From NCBI RefSeq assembly GCF_005938655.1, contig NZ_VCQT01000027.1, positions 124,001 to 188,000 on the forward strand: a stretch of 64,000 bases of DNA. The letters are read 5' to 3'. This document shows, one piece after another, positions 35,202-47,460 of the stretch. The stretch's first letter is position 1, and each line of letters opens with the position of its first letter. Made by a program: the position numbers and the translations under genes. Under the pieces are notes generated by a model. That model saw only the letters and a list, made by a program, of their open reading frames with translations, was not told where the DNA came from and did no database searches. This DNA comes from Alloalcanivorax gelatiniphagus. Lineage in GTDB: Bacteria > Pseudomonadota > Gammaproteobacteria > Pseudomonadales > Alcanivoracaceae.

Positions 35202-36050
35202 TCAGTGATTGTCGAAGGCGGGCAACGCCTTGACGGCATTATCCAGGGTCTGCATTTGTTCAAGGAATGGCTGCAGCCGGTCCAGACGCAGGGCGCAGGG
35301 GCCATCGCACTTGGCGTTGTCCGGGTCCGGGTGGGCTTCCAGAAACAGCCCGGCGATGCCCTGGCTGATGCCGGCGCGGGCCAGCTCCGCCACCTGCTGG
35401 CGACGGCCGCCGGCGGAATCGGAACGGCCGCCGGGCATCTGCAGCGCATGGGTCACATCGAAAAACAGCGGGTAGCGGAACTGCTTCATGATGCCGAAGC
35501 CGAGCATGTCCACCACCAGGTTGTTGTAGCCGAAACAGGAGCCGCGCTCGCACAGAATCAGCCGGTCGTTCCCCGCCTCCTCGCACTTGTGCAGGATGTG
35601 CTTCATTTCATGGGGGGCGATGAACTGGGGTTTCTTGATATTGATGATGGCGCCGGTTTTCGCCATCGCCACCACCAGGTCGGTCTGCCGCGCCAGAAAG
35701 GCGGGCAACTGGATGATGTCCGCCACTTCCGCCACCGGCGCCGCCTGGTAGGGCTCGTGCACGTCGGTGATGATCGGGCAGTCGTAGGTGTCCTTGATCT
35801 CCTGGAAGATCTTCAGGCCCTCGTCCAGGCCCGGGCCACGGTAGGAATGCAGCGAGGAGCGGTTGGCCTTGTCGAAGCTGGCCTTGAACACCCAGGGAAT
35901 GTTCAAGGCGGTGGTGGCCTCGGCGTAGGCTTCGGCCACCTGCATGGCCAGGTCCCGGGACTCCAGAACGTTCATGCCGCCGAACAGGGCCATGGGCTGG
36001 TCGTTGCCAAACGCCCGGTCGCCCAGGCGCAGGGTGATGGAATCCGTCAT
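35202..36050 (-). CDS. kdsA: 3-deoxy-8-phosphooctulonate synthase
   Basis: 282 residues of the class I DAHP/KDO8P synthase fold. Blocks [53 protein letters not shown] and [15 protein letters not shown] are all typical. It condenses phosphoenolpyruvate with arabinose-5-phosphate to form KDO8P for lipid A/LPS core, using the product of the next gene, eno. It lies 18 bp downstream of pyrG. Confidence 0.97.
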   Translation of the reverse strand: MTDSITLRLGDRAFGNDQPMALFGGMNVLESRDLAMQVAEAYAEATTALNIPWVFKASFDKANRSSLHSYRGPGLDEGLKIFQEIKDTYDCPIITDVHEPYQAAPVAEVADIIQLPAFLARQTDLVVAMAKTGAIINIKKPQFIAPHEMKHILHKCEEAGNDRLILCERGSCFGYNNLVVDMLGFGIMKQFRYPLFFDVTHALQMPGGRSDSAGGRRQQVAELARAGISQGIAGLFLEAHPDPDNAKCDGPCALRLDRLQPFLEQMQTLDNAVKALPAFDNH

Positions 36051-36068
36051 CGGCGGTGTCCTTTACCG

Positions 36069-37721
<1,653 letters not shown>

Positions 37722-37768
37722 TCATGGATTGAACGCGCGCGCATCCGGCCAGCCCGCGACCATACTCC

Positions 37769-37812
37769 AAAAAAATACCCTTGCCCCGAAGGCCGGGCAA
37801 AGGTTGTTTTTT
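37769..37812. terminator. intrinsic terminator between tilS and pyrG
   Basis: A hairpin with arms CCTTGCCC and GGGCAAAGG around CGAAGGCC is bordered by A7 on the left and TTGTTTTTT on the right. On the minus strand it would end a transcript coming from tilS before pyrG begins. No promoter motif was assigned with confidence. Confidence 0.7.
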
Positions 37813-37997
37813 CTGGAAGCATTGGATCGGGCCGTCGACGGCCGGAACCCCGCTGATATCAGGGGTTTGCGCGACGTCAGGATGGGAAGAAATGGTAACA
37901 GAACGGGTTCGCCCAGGGAACCGGAATGATGGCCTGGAGGTGTAAAAGGTACGCTGGAGTGAGCGGGGATCGCGTGGTGTGCTGGCCCGGACGTCGG

Positions 37998-38062
37998 ATC
38001 GCGACTGAAGTCGCTCCTACCGGTGCCGTCCCCCACCCTGTAGGAGCGACTTCAGTCGCGAT
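37998..38062. repeat. inverted REP pair of the GACTGAAGTC flavour
   Basis: ATCGCGACTGAAGTCGCTCC and, about 25 bp on, GGAGCGACTTCAGTCGCGAT, in inverted orientation just after tilS. The stem bases differ from the common flavour by paired changes that keep base-pairing. The first A of the right REP is the last base of the tilS TGA stop. Confidence 0.9.
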
Positions 38063-39363
38063 CAGGTGTTCGCCACCAACACCCAACCCTCCAACGCCCG
38101 CCGCCGCCAGGCATCGTCCACCCCCACGCCGGGCACGCAACGCAGGGTATCGCCCTCATAGACCAGCGGCCACTGCCGGCGCCGCCAGGGCGGCACCCCG
38201 GCGGCCCGCCACAGTTCCGCCACCCGCTGATGACAGCCGTTGCGGTGCAGGCGCTCGCCGCCGGCGGCCGGCACCAGCCGCAGGGGGCCGGCGTCCACCG
38301 GCCGCCACAGGGTGGCGGCTTGTCCCTGCCCCGCCGGCGCCAGACGCCAGGCGCCCAGGGCCACCGGCCGGTGGCCCGCCGGCCAAGGGTACTCCCGGTC
38401 CAGGGGGGCCAGCGCGGCCTGGTCCAATAGATAGAGATCACCGGCGAACCGGCGCACCTGCCAGCGATCCCACTGCACCCGGGCGGCCCGATCCGGGGGC
38501 GCCGCCAGCAGCGCCTCGATCTGGGCCAACAAGGCCCGGCCGGGGCCGCCGGCGCCGGCCCGGGCCAGCCACCAGCGCAGCAGATTACGCCGCCGGGGGC
38601 CGCTCAGGACGGTCACCGTGAGCGGCAGCCGGTCCACCTCCGCGCCCAGGGCCAGGGCGTCCTCGGCGGCCCGCTCGGCCAGCAGGTCGGCGGCCTCCGC
38701 CTGATGTTCGGCGGCCACCGCCAGGCGCCGGGCCGCCGCCGGCCAGCGGGCGGCCAGCGCCGGCAGCACCGTGCCACGCAGGTAATTACGGTCGAGACTC
38801 TGATCCTGGTTGCTGGGGTCTTCCAGCCAGGGCCAGCCGCCCTGCTCCGCCAGCGCCGCCAACCGCCGGCGGGATACCGACAGCAGCGGCCGCCACAGCG
38901 GCACGCCCTGCCAGTCCCCGTGTTCACGGATGGCCGCCAGGCCGGCCACGCCGGCGCCGCGCAGCAGCCGCAGCAATAGTGTTTCGGCCTGGTCGTCCCG
39001 GTGGTGAGCGGTAATCAGGGTGGCGCCCCGGGCGCGGGCCGCCAGGGCCCGGTAGCGGGCTTCACGGGCGCCGGCTTCCAGGCCGGCGGTGGTGTCCACG
39101 GTGACCCTTTCGGTCTGGAAGGCCAGGCCCAGGGCGGCGGCCTGGCGCTGGCAGTGCCCGGCCCAGGCGGCGCTGTCCGGGTGCAGGCCATGGTCCACAT
39201 GGGCCACGGTCAGGCGCGGGCCCAGGCCGGCGCGGGCCAGGGCATGCAACAGCACGGTGGAATCCAGGCCGCCGCTGAACGCCAGCCACAGCGGCCCGGG
39301 CGGGGCGCGCCGGGCCAGGTCGGTGGTCAGTGTATCCAGGGAAATATCGCGGCGCGGGGCCAT
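38062..39363 (-). CDS. tilS: tRNA(Ile)-lysidine synthetase
   Basis: 433 residues. The PP-loop SGGLDSTVLLHALARAG lies at residues 30-46, VAHVDHGLHPDSAAW and TAHHRDDQAETLLLRLLRG are core ATP/tRNA-site motifs, and the C-terminal part has the TilS substrate-recognition and C-terminal domains (SLDRNYLRGTVLPAL). It converts the wobble C of tRNA-Ile2 (CAU) to lysidine. The gene follows accA, the standard gammaproteobacterial order. The 18-bp gap to accA supports co-transcription. Confidence 0.96.
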   Translation of the reverse strand: MAPRRDISLDTLTTDLARRAPPGPLWLAFSGGLDSTVLLHALARAGLGPRLTVAHVDHGLHPDSAAWAGHCQRQAAALGLAFQTERVTVDTTAGLEAGAREARYRALAARARGATLITAHHRDDQAETLLLRLLRGAGVAGLAAIREHGDWQGVPLWRPLLSVSRRRLAALAEQGGWPWLEDPSNQDQSLDRNYLRGTVLPALAARWPAAARRLAVAAEHQAEAADLLAERAAEDALALGAEVDRLPLTVTVLSGPRRRNLLRWWLARAGAGGPGRALLAQIEALLAAPPDRAARVQWDRWQVRRFAGDLYLLDQAALAPLDREYPWPAGHRPVALGAWRLAPAGQGQAATLWRPVDAGPLRLVPAAGGERLHRNGCHQRVAELWRAAGVPPWRRRQWPLVYEGDTLRCVPGVGVDDAWRRRALEGWVLVANT

Positions 39364-39381
39364 GGTCGGGTCGGTCGGGGA

Positions 39382-40353
39382 CTAGTCGTCCACCGATTCG
39401 CTGGTCACGTTGCCGTAGCTCATCAGCCGCTGGTAACGGCGTTCGACCAGGTCTTCCACGGACAGCTCCGACAGGCTGGCGAGCTGTTCCACCAGGGCCC
39501 GGCGCACCGAATCGGCGGCCTGATCGTAGTCCCGGTGGGCGCCGCCCAGGGGCTCCTTGATGACCTGATCGACGATGCCCAGTTCGTGCAGACGGCTGGC
39601 GTCCACGCCCATGGCCGCCGCCGCTTCCGGGGCCTTGTCGGCGCTGCGCCACAGAATCGAGGCACAACCTTCCGGGGAGATCACCGAATAGGTGGAGTAC
39701 TCGAGCATCTGCAGGTGGTCGCAAACGCCGATGGCCAGTGCCCCGCCGGAGCCGCCCTCGCCGATCACGGTGGCCACGATCGGCACTTTCAGCTGGGACA
39801 TCACGCGCAGGTTGCGGGCGATGGCTTCCGACTGCCCGCGCTCCTCGGCGTCGATGCCGGGGAAGGCACCGGGTGTGTCGATAAAGGTGAGGATCGGCAT
39901 TTTGAAGCGCTCGGCCATCTCCATCAGGCGCAGGGCCTTGCGGTAGCCTTCCGGTTTCGGCATGCCGAAGTTGCGGCGCACCTTTTCCTTCACTTCGCGG
40001 CCTTTCTGGTGGCCGATCACCATTACCGGCCGGTCATCCAGCCGGGTGACCCCGCCGACGATGGCCGGGTCGTCCGCGAAACTGCGGTCGCCGTGCAACT
40101 CATCGAAGCCGCCGAACAGGCGCTGCACGTAGTCCAGCGTGTAAGGCCGTTTCGGATGCCGTGACAATTGCGAGATCTGCCAGGCGCTGAGGTTGCCGAA
40201 AATGTTTTCGGTGAGCGTGATGCTCTTCTCCTGGAGCTTGCTGATCTCCTCGGAGATGTTGACCTCGCTGCCGCTGCCCACCAGCCGCAGTTCCTCGATT
40301 TTCGCTTCCAGATCGGCGATGGGTTGTTCAAATTCGAGGAAGTTCGGATTCAT
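39382..40353 (-). CDS. accA: acetyl-CoA carboxylase carboxyltransferase subunit alpha
   Basis: 323 residues of the carboxyltransferase alpha family. Characteristic are [15 protein letters not shown], the coiled N-terminal helix, [36 protein letters not shown] and [20 protein letters not shown]. It pairs with AccD to transfer CO2 to acetyl-CoA in the first step of fatty acid synthesis. It is transcribed after dnaE across a 373-bp repeat-filled gap, so it may have its own promoter. Confidence 0.97.
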   Translation of the reverse strand: MNPNFLEFEQPIADLEAKIEELRLVGSGSEVNISEEISKLQEKSITLTENIFGNLSAWQISQLSRHPKRPYTLDYVQRLFGGFDELHGDRSFADDPAIVGGVTRLDDRPVMVIGHQKGREVKEKVRRNFGMPKPEGYRKALRLMEMAERFKMPILTFIDTPGAFPGIDAEERGQSEAIARNLRVMSQLKVPIVATVIGEGGSGGALAIGVCDHLQMLEYSTYSVISPEGCASILWRSADKAPEAAAAMGVDASRLHELGIVDQVIKEPLGGAHRDYDQAADSVRRALVEQLASLSELSVEDLVERRYQRLMSYGNVTSESVDD

Positions 40354-40475
40354 GTGCTACCCCTTTCCATAGTGCGGTCAAGTGTAGCCGCAAGCGCTGG
40401 ACAGCGTCGAGGGACGCTGTCGGTTCTTAGGTTGCAAGTTGTTACCGTCACGGTGCGCCGTTTGGTGGCGCCGGC

Positions 40476-40499
40476 ATCGCGGCTGAAGCCGCTCCTACA
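40476..40499 (+). repeat. single REP unit (GGCTGAAGCC flavour)
   Basis: ATCGCGGCTGAAGCCGCTCC in plus orientation. It forms the left end of a stretched inverted pair whose partner is at 40694. Confidence 0.88.
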
Positions 40500-40690
40500 C
40501 CATCATCCCCGGCCACGATACCGCCCGACCCCGGGCCGCGTACCGCATCACCCCGGGCCACGTACCGCCCGACCCCGGGCCGCGTACCGCATGATCCCGG
40601 GCCACGGCACCGCATGATACCCGGCCACGTACCGCTCGCCCCCGGGCCACCGCACCGCATGACCCCGGGCCACGGCGCCCGATGCTGGCA
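40500..40690 (+). repeat. degenerate 22-23 bp minisatellite, about eight copies
   Basis: Imperfect tandem copies of CCCGGGCCACGTACCGCATG with variation at a few positions (GCATCA, GCCCGA, GCATGA), running between two REP units of opposite orientation. Very GC-rich; no open frame of interest. Confidence 0.82.
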
Positions 40691-40693
40691 CGG

Positions 40694-40715
40694 TAGGAGC
40701 GACTTCAGTCGCGAT
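40694..40715 (-). repeat. single REP unit (GACTGAAGTC flavour)
   Basis: GGAGCGACTTCAGTCGCGAT orientation, 12 bp beyond the dnaE stop. It is the inverted partner of the unit at 40476 but belongs to the other stem-sequence flavour. Confidence 0.88.
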
Positions 40716-40726
40716 CCGGCGCCGGA

Positions 40727-43700
40727 TCAATACTCCAAGGTCACGGCCTTGTCACCGTAACGGCCGCGCAGATCATCCACCAGGGATTCATGGGGAATCA
40801 CCCGCCAGTCGTCGCCCAGGAACATGGACACATCCGCCTCCCGGTGTTTCAGGTCCAGCAGCACCGCCAGCCCGCCGCCCTGGCCGTTGGCCCGGTAAGG
40901 CGCCAGGGTCCGGTTGAGGGTGGCCGGCAGGCCATCGTCCACCGGCACCTTGACGCGCAGGCGGCGGCCGAAGGTGGCGCGGGCCTCGCGCATGTCCATG
41001 ACCTCGTCGGCGATCAGGTTAAAGCCGCCGGTGTAGTCGTCCATGCGCACCCCGCCGCGTATCACCAGTAGCGCGTCCTTCTGTACCCGCTCGCCGAACT
41101 GGGCGAAGGTCTTGCCGAACACCGACACTTCCAGGCGCCCGGTTTTGTCGTCCAGGGTGATGAACGCCATGCGCTCGCCGCTGCGTTTGCTGCGGGTGAT
41201 GCGCAGCGCCACCACCAGGCCGGCCACCGTGGCCGCCTCGCCCTTGCCGGTGGGTTGCAGAGCGTTGAGCCGGTTGCTGACGAACTGGCGCACCTCGGTT
41301 TCAAACTGGTCGATGGGGTGGCCGGTCAGGAACAGGCCCAGGGTGTCCCGTTCGCCGTTGAGGCGGATTTCGTCGTTCCAGTCCCGGGCCGGTTTCCAGG
41401 CCACCTCGGTGGTGGCGCTGTGATCGTCGCCGCCACCGAACAGATCCATCATGCCGGCGGCCTGGTTGCGGGCGTCCTGCTCGGCGGCGGCGATGGCGTC
41501 CGGCAGCGTGGCCATCAGCACGGCCCGGTCGTTGAAGTGCTGGTTGGGCCCCAGCTTGTCCAGGGCGCCGGCGCGCACCAGCGCCTCCAGGGAGCGCTTA
41601 TTGGTTTTCTTCAGGTCGATGCGACGGCAGAAATCGAACAGGTCCTCGAAGGAGCGACCGGTGTCGCCTTCCTCGCCGCTGGCGCCCCGGGCGCTGACGA
41701 TGGCCTCGATGGGGCCTTCACCCAGGCCCTTGATGGCGCCCAGGCCGTAGACGATGTCGCCATCCGGGTTAACGGTGAACCGGTAGCCGCAGGAGTTCAC
41801 GTCCGGCGGCAGCACCTTGAGGCCCATGGACTTGGCCTCGTCGATGAAGGTCACCACCTTGTCGGTGTTCTGCATATCCGCGGAGATCACCGCGGCCATG
41901 AATTCCGCCGGGTAATGGGCCTTCAGCCAGGCGGTCTGGTAGGCCACCAGGGCGTAGGCGGCGGAGTGGGATTTGTTGAAGCCGTAGCCGGCGAATTTTT
42001 CCACCAGGTCGAAGATCTTCATCGCCAGGTCCGGGTCGATGCCCTTGTCCTTGGCGCCGGATTCGAAGATCTCGCGCTGCTTGGCCATCTCCTCGGGCTT
42101 CTTCTTACCCATGGCGCGGCGCAGCATGTCCGCGCCACCCAGGGTGTAGCCGGCCAGCACCTGGGCGATCTGCATCACCTGTTCCTGGTATAGGATCACC
42201 CCGTAGGTGGGCTTGAGGATCGGCTCCAGCCATTCGTGCTGGTACTGCGGGTCCGGGTAGGCCAGCGGCTCGCGGCCGTGTTTCCGGTTGATGAAGTTGT
42301 CCACCATGCCGGATTCCAGGGGCCCCGGCCGGTACAGCGCCACCAGTGCGATGATGTCCTCGAACACGTCGGGCTTGAGCTTCTTGATCAGCTCCTTCAT
42401 GCCCTGACTTTCAAGCTGGAATACGGCGGTGGTGTCGCCCTTCTTGAGCAGGTCGAAGCTGGGCTTGTCCTCCAGCGGAATGCGCTCGATCTCCAGCGGC
42501 CCCTCGCCTTCCCGCTCGCGGCGCACATTGGCGGCCTTCACCGCCCAGTCGATGATGGTCAGGGTCTTCAGACCCAGGAAGTCGAACTTGACCAGGCCGG
42601 CGGCTTCCACGTCGTCCTTGTCGTACTGGGTAACCAGGTTGTCGCCTTCCTCGTCACAGTGCAGCGGCGCGAAGTCGGTGAGCTTGCCCGGGGCGATCAC
42701 CACGCCGCCGGCGTGCTTGCCCACGTTGCGGGTCAGGCCTTCAAGCTTGAAGGCCATCTCCATGATTTCGTTGACCGCTTCCTTATCCGGGTTGCCGTCG
42801 TCTTCCAGGAATTCGCGCAGGTTGTCTTCCTGCTCCAGGGCTTTGCTCAGGGTCATGCCCGGGGTGCCGGGAATCATCTTGGAGAGCCGGTCGGCCATGC
42901 CGTAGGGCTTGCCCTGCACCCGCGCCACGTCGCGCACCACCGCCTTGGCGGCCATGGTGCCGAAGGTGATGATCTGGCTCACCGCGTCGCGGCCGTATTT
43001 GTCGGCCACGTAGTTGATCACCCGGTCGCGCTTCTCCATGCAGAAGTCCACGTCGAAGTCGGGCATGGAAACCCGTTCCGGGTTAAGGAAACGTTCGAAC
43101 AGCAGGTCGTATTCGATCGGGTCCAGGTCGGTGATCTTGAGCGCGTAGGCCACCAGGGAACCGGCACCGGAACCCCGGCCGGGGCCCACCGGCACCTCGT
43201 GCTGCTTACCCCACTGGATAAAGTCCGCCACGATCAGAAAGTAACCGGGGAAGCCCATCTGATTGATGATGTCCAGCTCGAACCGCAGGCGCTCGTCGTA
43301 GGGTGCGCGCTTCTCGTCGTAGTCCGCATCGGCGCGGTCGAGCAGCACCGCCAGGCGCTCCTCCAGCCCCTCCCGGGACACCTTGCCGAAGTACTCCTCG
43401 ATGGTCAGTCCCTCGGGGATCGGGAAATCCGGCAGGAAGTTCTCGCCGAGGCGGATGTCCAGGGTACAGCGGCGGGCGATCTCCACGCTGTTTTCCAGGG
43501 CCTCGGGCAGGTCGGAGAACAGCGCCGCCATTTCCTCTTCGCTTTTCAGGTACTGCTGCTCGGAGTACTTACGGGGCCGGCGTGGGTCGTCCAGGGTGTT
43601 GCCGTCGTGGATGCAGACACGGGCTTCGTGGGCCTCGAAATCCTCCGGCCGCAGGAAGCGCACGTCGTTGGTGGCCACCACCGGCAGCCCCAGGTCGGCG

Positions 43701-44266
43701 GCCAGGGCCACGCTGGCGTGCAGGCAGTCCTCGTCGCCGGGCCGCTCGGTGCGCTGCACCTCCAGATAGAAGCGGTCCCCGAACACGCGCTGGTAGTCCG
43801 CCGCCCGCTCCCGGGCCTGGTCGGTCTTGCCGGACAGCAGCAGCCGCCCTATTTCGCCAAAGCGCGCCCCGGACAGCAGAATCAGGCCCTGGTTGAGTTC
43901 CAGCAGCCACTCCCGGCGGATCAGCGCCCGGCCCCGGTGCTGGTTGCTCTGCCAGGCGCGGCTGATCAGCAGCGTCAGGTTGCGGTAGCCGTCCTCGTTC
44001 TGCACCAGACAGCACACATAGTGCGGTTCGTCTTCCGGGTCGTCCGCCTGCACCCACAGGTCGGCGCCCATGATCGGTTTGAGGCCGGCGTTCATGGCGC
44101 CGGAGTAGAACTTGATCAGGGCGAACAGGTTGTTCTCGTCGGTGACCGCCACCGCCGGCATACGCTGCTCACCACAGGCCTTGATCAGTTCCTTGACGCG
44201 CACCACCCCGTCCACCAGGGAATAGTCGGTGTGCACACGCAAATGAACAAAGCGGGGTTCAGTCAA
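40727..44266 (-). CDS. dnaE: DNA polymerase III alpha subunit
   Basis: 1179 residues. The N-terminal PHP domain begins [15 protein letters not shown]. The polymerase palm carries the catalytic aspartates in [33 protein letters not shown], the helix-hairpin-helix fingers region and the C-terminal OB fold ([20 protein letters not shown]) follow. It is the replicative polymerase core. The start is assigned to a TTG at 44266 with GGGAG 7 bases upstream, overlapping the rnhB stop by 8 bp; starting upstream would add 30 residues that lack similarity to DnaE. Confidence 0.95.
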   Translation of the reverse strand: MTEPRFVHLRVHTDYSLVDGVVRVKELIKACGEQRMPAVAVTDENNLFALIKFYSGAMNAGLKPIMGADLWVQADDPEDEPHYVCCLVQNEDGYRNLTLLISRAWQSNQHRGRALIRREWLLELNQGLILLSGARFGEIGRLLLSGKTDQARERAADYQRVFGDRFYLEVQRTERPGDEDCLHASVALAADLGLPVVATNDVRFLRPEDFEAHEARVCIHDGNTLDDPRRPRKYSEQQYLKSEEEMAALFSDLPEALENSVEIARRCTLDIRLGENFLPDFPIPEGLTIEEYFGKVSREGLEERLAVLLDRADADYDEKRAPYDERLRFELDIINQMGFPGYFLIVADFIQWGKQHEVPVGPGRGSGAGSLVAYALKITDLDPIEYDLLFERFLNPERVSMPDFDVDFCMEKRDRVINYVADKYGRDAVSQIITFGTMAAKAVVRDVARVQGKPYGMADRLSKMIPGTPGMTLSKALEQEDNLREFLEDDGNPDKEAVNEIMEMAFKLEGLTRNVGKHAGGVVIAPGKLTDFAPLHCDEEGDNLVTQYDKDDVEAAGLVKFDFLGLKTLTIIDWAVKAANVRREREGEGPLEIERIPLEDKPSFDLLKKGDTTAVFQLESQGMKELIKKLKPDVFEDIIALVALYRPGPLESGMVDNFINRKHGREPLAYPDPQYQHEWLEPILKPTYGVILYQEQVMQIAQVLAGYTLGGADMLRRAMGKKKPEEMAKQREIFESGAKDKGIDPDLAMKIFDLVEKFAGYGFNKSHSAAYALVAYQTAWLKAHYPAEFMAAVISADMQNTDKVVTFIDEAKSMGLKVLPPDVNSCGYRFTVNPDGDIVYGLGAIKGLGEGPIEAIVSARGASGEEGDTGRSFEDLFDFCRRIDLKKTNKRSLEALVRAGALDKLGPNQHFNDRAVLMATLPDAIAAAEQDARNQAAGMMDLFGGGDDHSATTEVAWKPARDWNDEIRLNGERDTLGLFLTGHPIDQFETEVRQFVSNRLNALQPTGKGEAATVAGLVVALRITRSKRSGERMAFITLDDKTGRLEVSVFGKTFAQFGERVQKDALLVIRGGVRMDDYTGGFNLIADEVMDMREARATFGRRLRVKVPVDDGLPATLNRTLAPYRANGQGGGLAVLLDLKHREADVSMFLGDDWRVIPHESLVDDLRGRYGDKAVTLEY

Positions 44267-44942
44267 AGCCGGGCTCCCGGGTAACAGAGGAAGAAAGGGA
44301 TTGGTAACAGGCCGCCACCGGCGCGAACGAGCGCCGGTGTTCGGCCAGCGGGCCATGCTCGCGCAGCGCCGCCAAGTGGGCGGCGGTGGGGTAACCCTTG
44401 TGACGGTCGAAACCGTACACCGGATGGCGCCGGTGCAGGGCCACCATTTCCGCGTCCCGGGCCACCTTGGCCAGGATCGAGGCGGCGGCGATGGCCGGCA
44501 CTCGGCCGTCGCCCTTGACCACCGCCTCCGCCGGGCAGGCGAACACCGGGCTGCGGTTGCCGTCCACCAGCACCGCGTCCACCTGCACGGTCAGGGATTC
44601 CACCGCCCGCACCATGGCCAGGTGGGTGGCATGGTAGATGTTCAGATCATCGATTTCATGGTGCTCGGCACGGCCCAGGGCCCAGCCCAGGGCGCGCTCG
44701 CGGATCGCCACCGCCAACCGCTCACGGCGGGCCGGCGTGAGCTTCTTGGAATCCGCCAGGCCATCGATGGGCCGCGCCGGGTCCAGCACCACCGCCGCGG
44801 TGACCACCGCGCCCACCAGCGGGCCACGGCCCACCTCGTCGACGCCGGCCAGTTGCATGCCTTCACGCCAGGCGAAGGCACTGGGGTGGAACGGTTCGGC
44901 CAGCGGGTACTCGGCAAAGGGGCCGGCGAACGGGCCGGGCAT
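44259..44942 (-). CDS. rnhB: ribonuclease HII
   Basis: 227 residues. [20 protein letters not shown] carries the Asp-Glu pair, and further catalytic acids lie in the LVDGNR and [20 protein letters not shown] regions; [11 protein letters not shown] is family-typical. It removes ribonucleotides misincorporated in DNA. The ATG overlaps the lpxB stop by one base (TGATG) with AGGAGG upstream. The lpxB-rnhB-dnaE order is the conserved one. An N-terminal extension of about 30 residues precedes the conserved core. Confidence 0.95.
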   Translation of the reverse strand: MPGPFAGPFAEYPLAEPFHPSAFAWREGMQLAGVDEVGRGPLVGAVVTAAVVLDPARPIDGLADSKKLTPARRERLAVAIRERALGWALGRAEHHEIDDLNIYHATHLAMVRAVESLTVQVDAVLVDGNRSPVFACPAEAVVKGDGRVPAIAAASILAKVARDAEMVALHRRHPVYGFDRHKGYPTAAHLAALREHGPLAEHRRSFAPVAACYQSLSSSVTREPGFD

Positions 44943-46093
44943 CAGTGGTCCTCCTGCAGCAGCGCCGCCACCGCCGTGGCGGCCTTTTCGCTGGCGCCGC
45001 CGCGCAGTTCCCGGTGCACGCGGGTGAAATCGTCGCGCAGACGGGCCACCCCGTCCGGGTCGTCCAGCCAGGCGGCCACGGCGTCCGCCAGGGCGGCGCC
45101 GTTTAGCGCCTGCTGCACCAGTTCCGGCACCAGCGGCTTGCGGCACAGCAGATTGGGTAACGCCACATAGTCGCTTTTCACCAGCCGCGAGACAATGGCG
45201 AAGGTCACCGCGCCGAGCCGGTAGCCCACCACCATGGGCTTCTTCAGCAACATGCCCTCCAGGGTGGCGGTGCCAGAGGCCATCATCACCGCGTCGGCGG
45301 CGGCCATCACCGTGCGGCCCTGGCCATCCACCACCGTCACCGGCAGCTCGGTGCCGGCCAGGGCGGCGTCGATCTGGGCCCGGCGGGCGCCGTTGGCGGC
45401 GGGAATCACGAAACGCAGGTCCGGATAACGGGCCCGCAGCCGCACCATGGCATCGGTGAAATCGGGCATCAACTGCCCCACTTCGCCGCCCCGGCTGCCG
45501 GGCAGCACGGCGAGAATACGGCCCTCTTCCGCCAGCCCCAGTTCACGGCGGGCCGCCCGGGCGTCCACCTCCAGCTCGATCATGTCCGCCAGCGGGTGGC
45601 CGACGAAGGCCACCGGCACGCCGTGCTCTTCGTAGAAGCGGGCCTCGAACGGAAACAGGGTAAGCATCAGGTCCACATCCCGGCGGATGCCCTTGACCCG
45701 CCCCTGGCGCCAGGCCCATACCGACGGGCTCACGTAGTGCACGGTCTTGAGGCCGGCGGCATGGACCCGTTTCGCCACGCCCAGGGTGAAATCCGGGGAG
45801 TCGATGGTGATCACCACCGCCGGGCGCCGGGCCAGCAGGTCGTCCACCAGTTGCCGGCGCAGCCGGAACAGCTCCGGCAGATGGCGGATCACCTCGGTGA
45901 TGCCCATCACCGACAGTTTTTCCATGGGGAACAGGCTGTGCTGGCCGGCGGCGGCCATGCGCTCGCCGCCCACGCCGATAAAGCGGGCGTCCGGCCAGCG
46001 CCGGCGCAACGCCGCGATCAGGCCGGCGCCCAGCAGGTCACCGGAGGTTTCACCGGCGACCAGGGCAATCAGCGGGGCTTGGCGGGTATCCAT
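44942..46093 (-). CDS. lpxB: lipid-A-disaccharide synthase
   Basis: 383 residues of a GT-B glycosyltransferase. [19 protein letters not shown] is the N-terminal signature, with VYHVSPS-like [18 protein letters not shown] and [13 protein letters not shown] in the middle and [14 protein letters not shown] in the donor domain. It joins UDP-2,3-diacylglucosamine and lipid X to form the lipid A disaccharide at the inner membrane. It follows lpxA within 10 bp. Confidence 0.97.
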   Translation of the reverse strand: MDTRQAPLIALVAGETSGDLLGAGLIAALRRRWPDARFIGVGGERMAAAGQHSLFPMEKLSVMGITEVIRHLPELFRLRRQLVDDLLARRPAVVITIDSPDFTLGVAKRVHAAGLKTVHYVSPSVWAWRQGRVKGIRRDVDLMLTLFPFEARFYEEHGVPVAFVGHPLADMIELEVDARAARRELGLAEEGRILAVLPGSRGGEVGQLMPDFTDAMVRLRARYPDLRFVIPAANGARRAQIDAALAGTELPVTVVDGQGRTVMAAADAVMMASGTATLEGMLLKKPMVVGYRLGAVTFAIVSRLVKSDYVALPNLLCRKPLVPELVQQALNGAALADAVAAWLDDPDGVARLRDDFTRVHRELRGGASEKAATAVAALLQEDH

Positions 46094-46103
46094 GGCGGAT
46101 ACC

Positions 46104-46874
46104 TTAGCGGGTGATGCCGCGCTCCGAGGCGCGCAGGGAATCCAGGAACAGGGCCAGCGGCGGACAACCGTCCCGCTGGGGTTCCAGCTCGGCGATGGCC
46201 TGCTCCAGGGTCAGACCACGGCGGTAGACGGTCTTGTAGGCGCGGCGCAGGGTGGCGATCACGTCCGCGTCCCAGCCACGCCGGCGCATGCCCTCGAAGT
46301 TCATGCTGCGCGCCGAGGCCGGGTTGCCGCCCACCATCACATAGGCGGGAATGTCCTTGAGCACCAGGCTGCAGCCGGCGGTCATGGCGTAGGAGCCGAT
46401 GCGGCAGAACTGATGGATACCGGTCATGCCGCCCAGGATCACGCCATCGCCGATTTTCACGTGGCCGGCGATGCCGGTGGTGTTGGCGAAAATATTGTCG
46501 CTGCCGATGCGGCAATCGTGGGCCACGTGCACGGTGGCCATCAGCAGGTTGTTGTTACCCAGGCTGGTGATGCCCTCGTCCTGCACGGTGCCCCGGTGCA
46601 GGGTGCAGTGCTCGCGGATCACGTTGTTGTCGCCGATTTCCAGGCGCGTGGGTTCCCCGCGGTACTTCTTGTCCTGGCATTCCTCGCCCACCGAGGCGAA
46701 CTGGAAGATGCGATTGTTCTCGCCAATGCGGGTGGGCCCCTGGATGACCACGTGCGGCCCGATCACCGTGCCGGCGCCAATGGTGACGTGGGCGCCGATC
46801 ACGGAATAAGGGCCGACTTCCACGTCGCTGGCCAGTTCCGCTTTGGGGTCGATGATGGCTGTGGGATGAATCAT
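46104..46874 (-). CDS. lpxA: UDP-N-acetylglucosamine acyltransferase
   Basis: 256 residues, starting at the ATG that gives MIHPTAIIDP as in the family; a longer open frame upstream is not real. The protein is a left-handed beta helix of hexapeptide repeats (IGAHVTIGAGTVIGPHVVIQ and similar), with the catalytic histidine expected in TVHVAHDCRIG. It transfers a 3-hydroxyacyl chain to UDP-GlcNAc, the first step of lipid A. The C-terminal helical domain begins near residue 195. Confidence 0.97.
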   Translation of the reverse strand: MIHPTAIIDPKAELASDVEVGPYSVIGAHVTIGAGTVIGPHVVIQGPTRIGENNRIFQFASVGEECQDKKYRGEPTRLEIGDNNVIREHCTLHRGTVQDEGITSLGNNNLLMATVHVAHDCRIGSDNIFANTTGIAGHVKIGDGVILGGMTGIHQFCRIGSYAMTAGCSLVLKDIPAYVMVGGNPASARSMNFEGMRRRGWDADVIATLRRAYKTVYRRGLTLEQAIAELEPQRDGCPPLALFLDSLRASERGITR

Positions 46875-46968
46875 GGTCGGGGGGGTCCGCCCTGGCGTTG
46901 CGAATGGGATGGAAAGGCGAGAAGTATACCCTGGGGCCGCCGCCTCTAGCGACGGCTCCAGCGGCGAT

Positions 46969-47406
46969 TCACACTCGCTGTTCAGCCACCAGCAGGTCAC
47001 AGGCCGCCACCAGTTTGCCGTCCACTTCCGCGTGGCAGGAGAACTTGGCGATGTTACGGCGGTGGGTGAGCCACTCGGAGTTCAGCGTCAGCCGGTCGCC
47101 GGGTACCACCTGGCGTTTGAAGCGCGCCCGGTCGGTGCCCACCAGCAGATAGATGAAACCGTCCGCCGGGCGCTTGTTCTCGGTGACAAAACCGAGAATG
47201 CCGGAGGCCTGGGCCAGCGCCTCGATGATCAGCACGCCGGGCATGATCGGTTCCTGGGGGAAATGCCCGTTGAAGAAGGGCTCGTTGATGGAGACGTTTT
47301 TGTACGCCTCGATGCGTTTGCCGGGCTCCACGGAAACCACGCGGTCCACCAGCAAAAAGGGATAGCGGTGAGGCAGGTATTCCCTCACCTCATGAATGTC
47401 CATCAT
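46969..47406 (-). CDS. fabZ: 3-hydroxyacyl-ACP dehydratase FabZ
   Basis: 145 residues with a hot-dog fold. [14 protein letters not shown] contains the active-site His, and [20 protein letters not shown] contains the catalytic Glu. It dehydrates 3-hydroxyacyl-ACP in fatty acid elongation and shares substrate with LpxA and LpxD on both sides. A 94-bp gap separates it from lpxA. Confidence 0.97.
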   Translation of the reverse strand: MMDIHEVREYLPHRYPFLLVDRVVSVEPGKRIEAYKNVSINEPFFNGHFPQEPIMPGVLIIEALAQASGILGFVTENKRPADGFIYLLVGTDRARFKRQVVPGDRLTLNSEWLTHRRNIAKFSCHAEVDGKLVAACDLLVAEQRV

Positions 47407-47460
47407 GCTCTGTATCCAAACAAAAGACAGGGAGCGCCGGGGAACACACCTCTCGGGAGG

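Larger units (their letters stand above)
40354..40726. other. gene-free interval between dnaE and accA
   Basis: Contains a left REP unit, a 22-23 bp minisatellite and a right REP unit of a different flavour. The 120 bp next to accA (40354-40475) would hold any accA promoter; I found no confident -10/-35 pair. No coding potential beyond repeat shadows. Confidence 0.75.
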
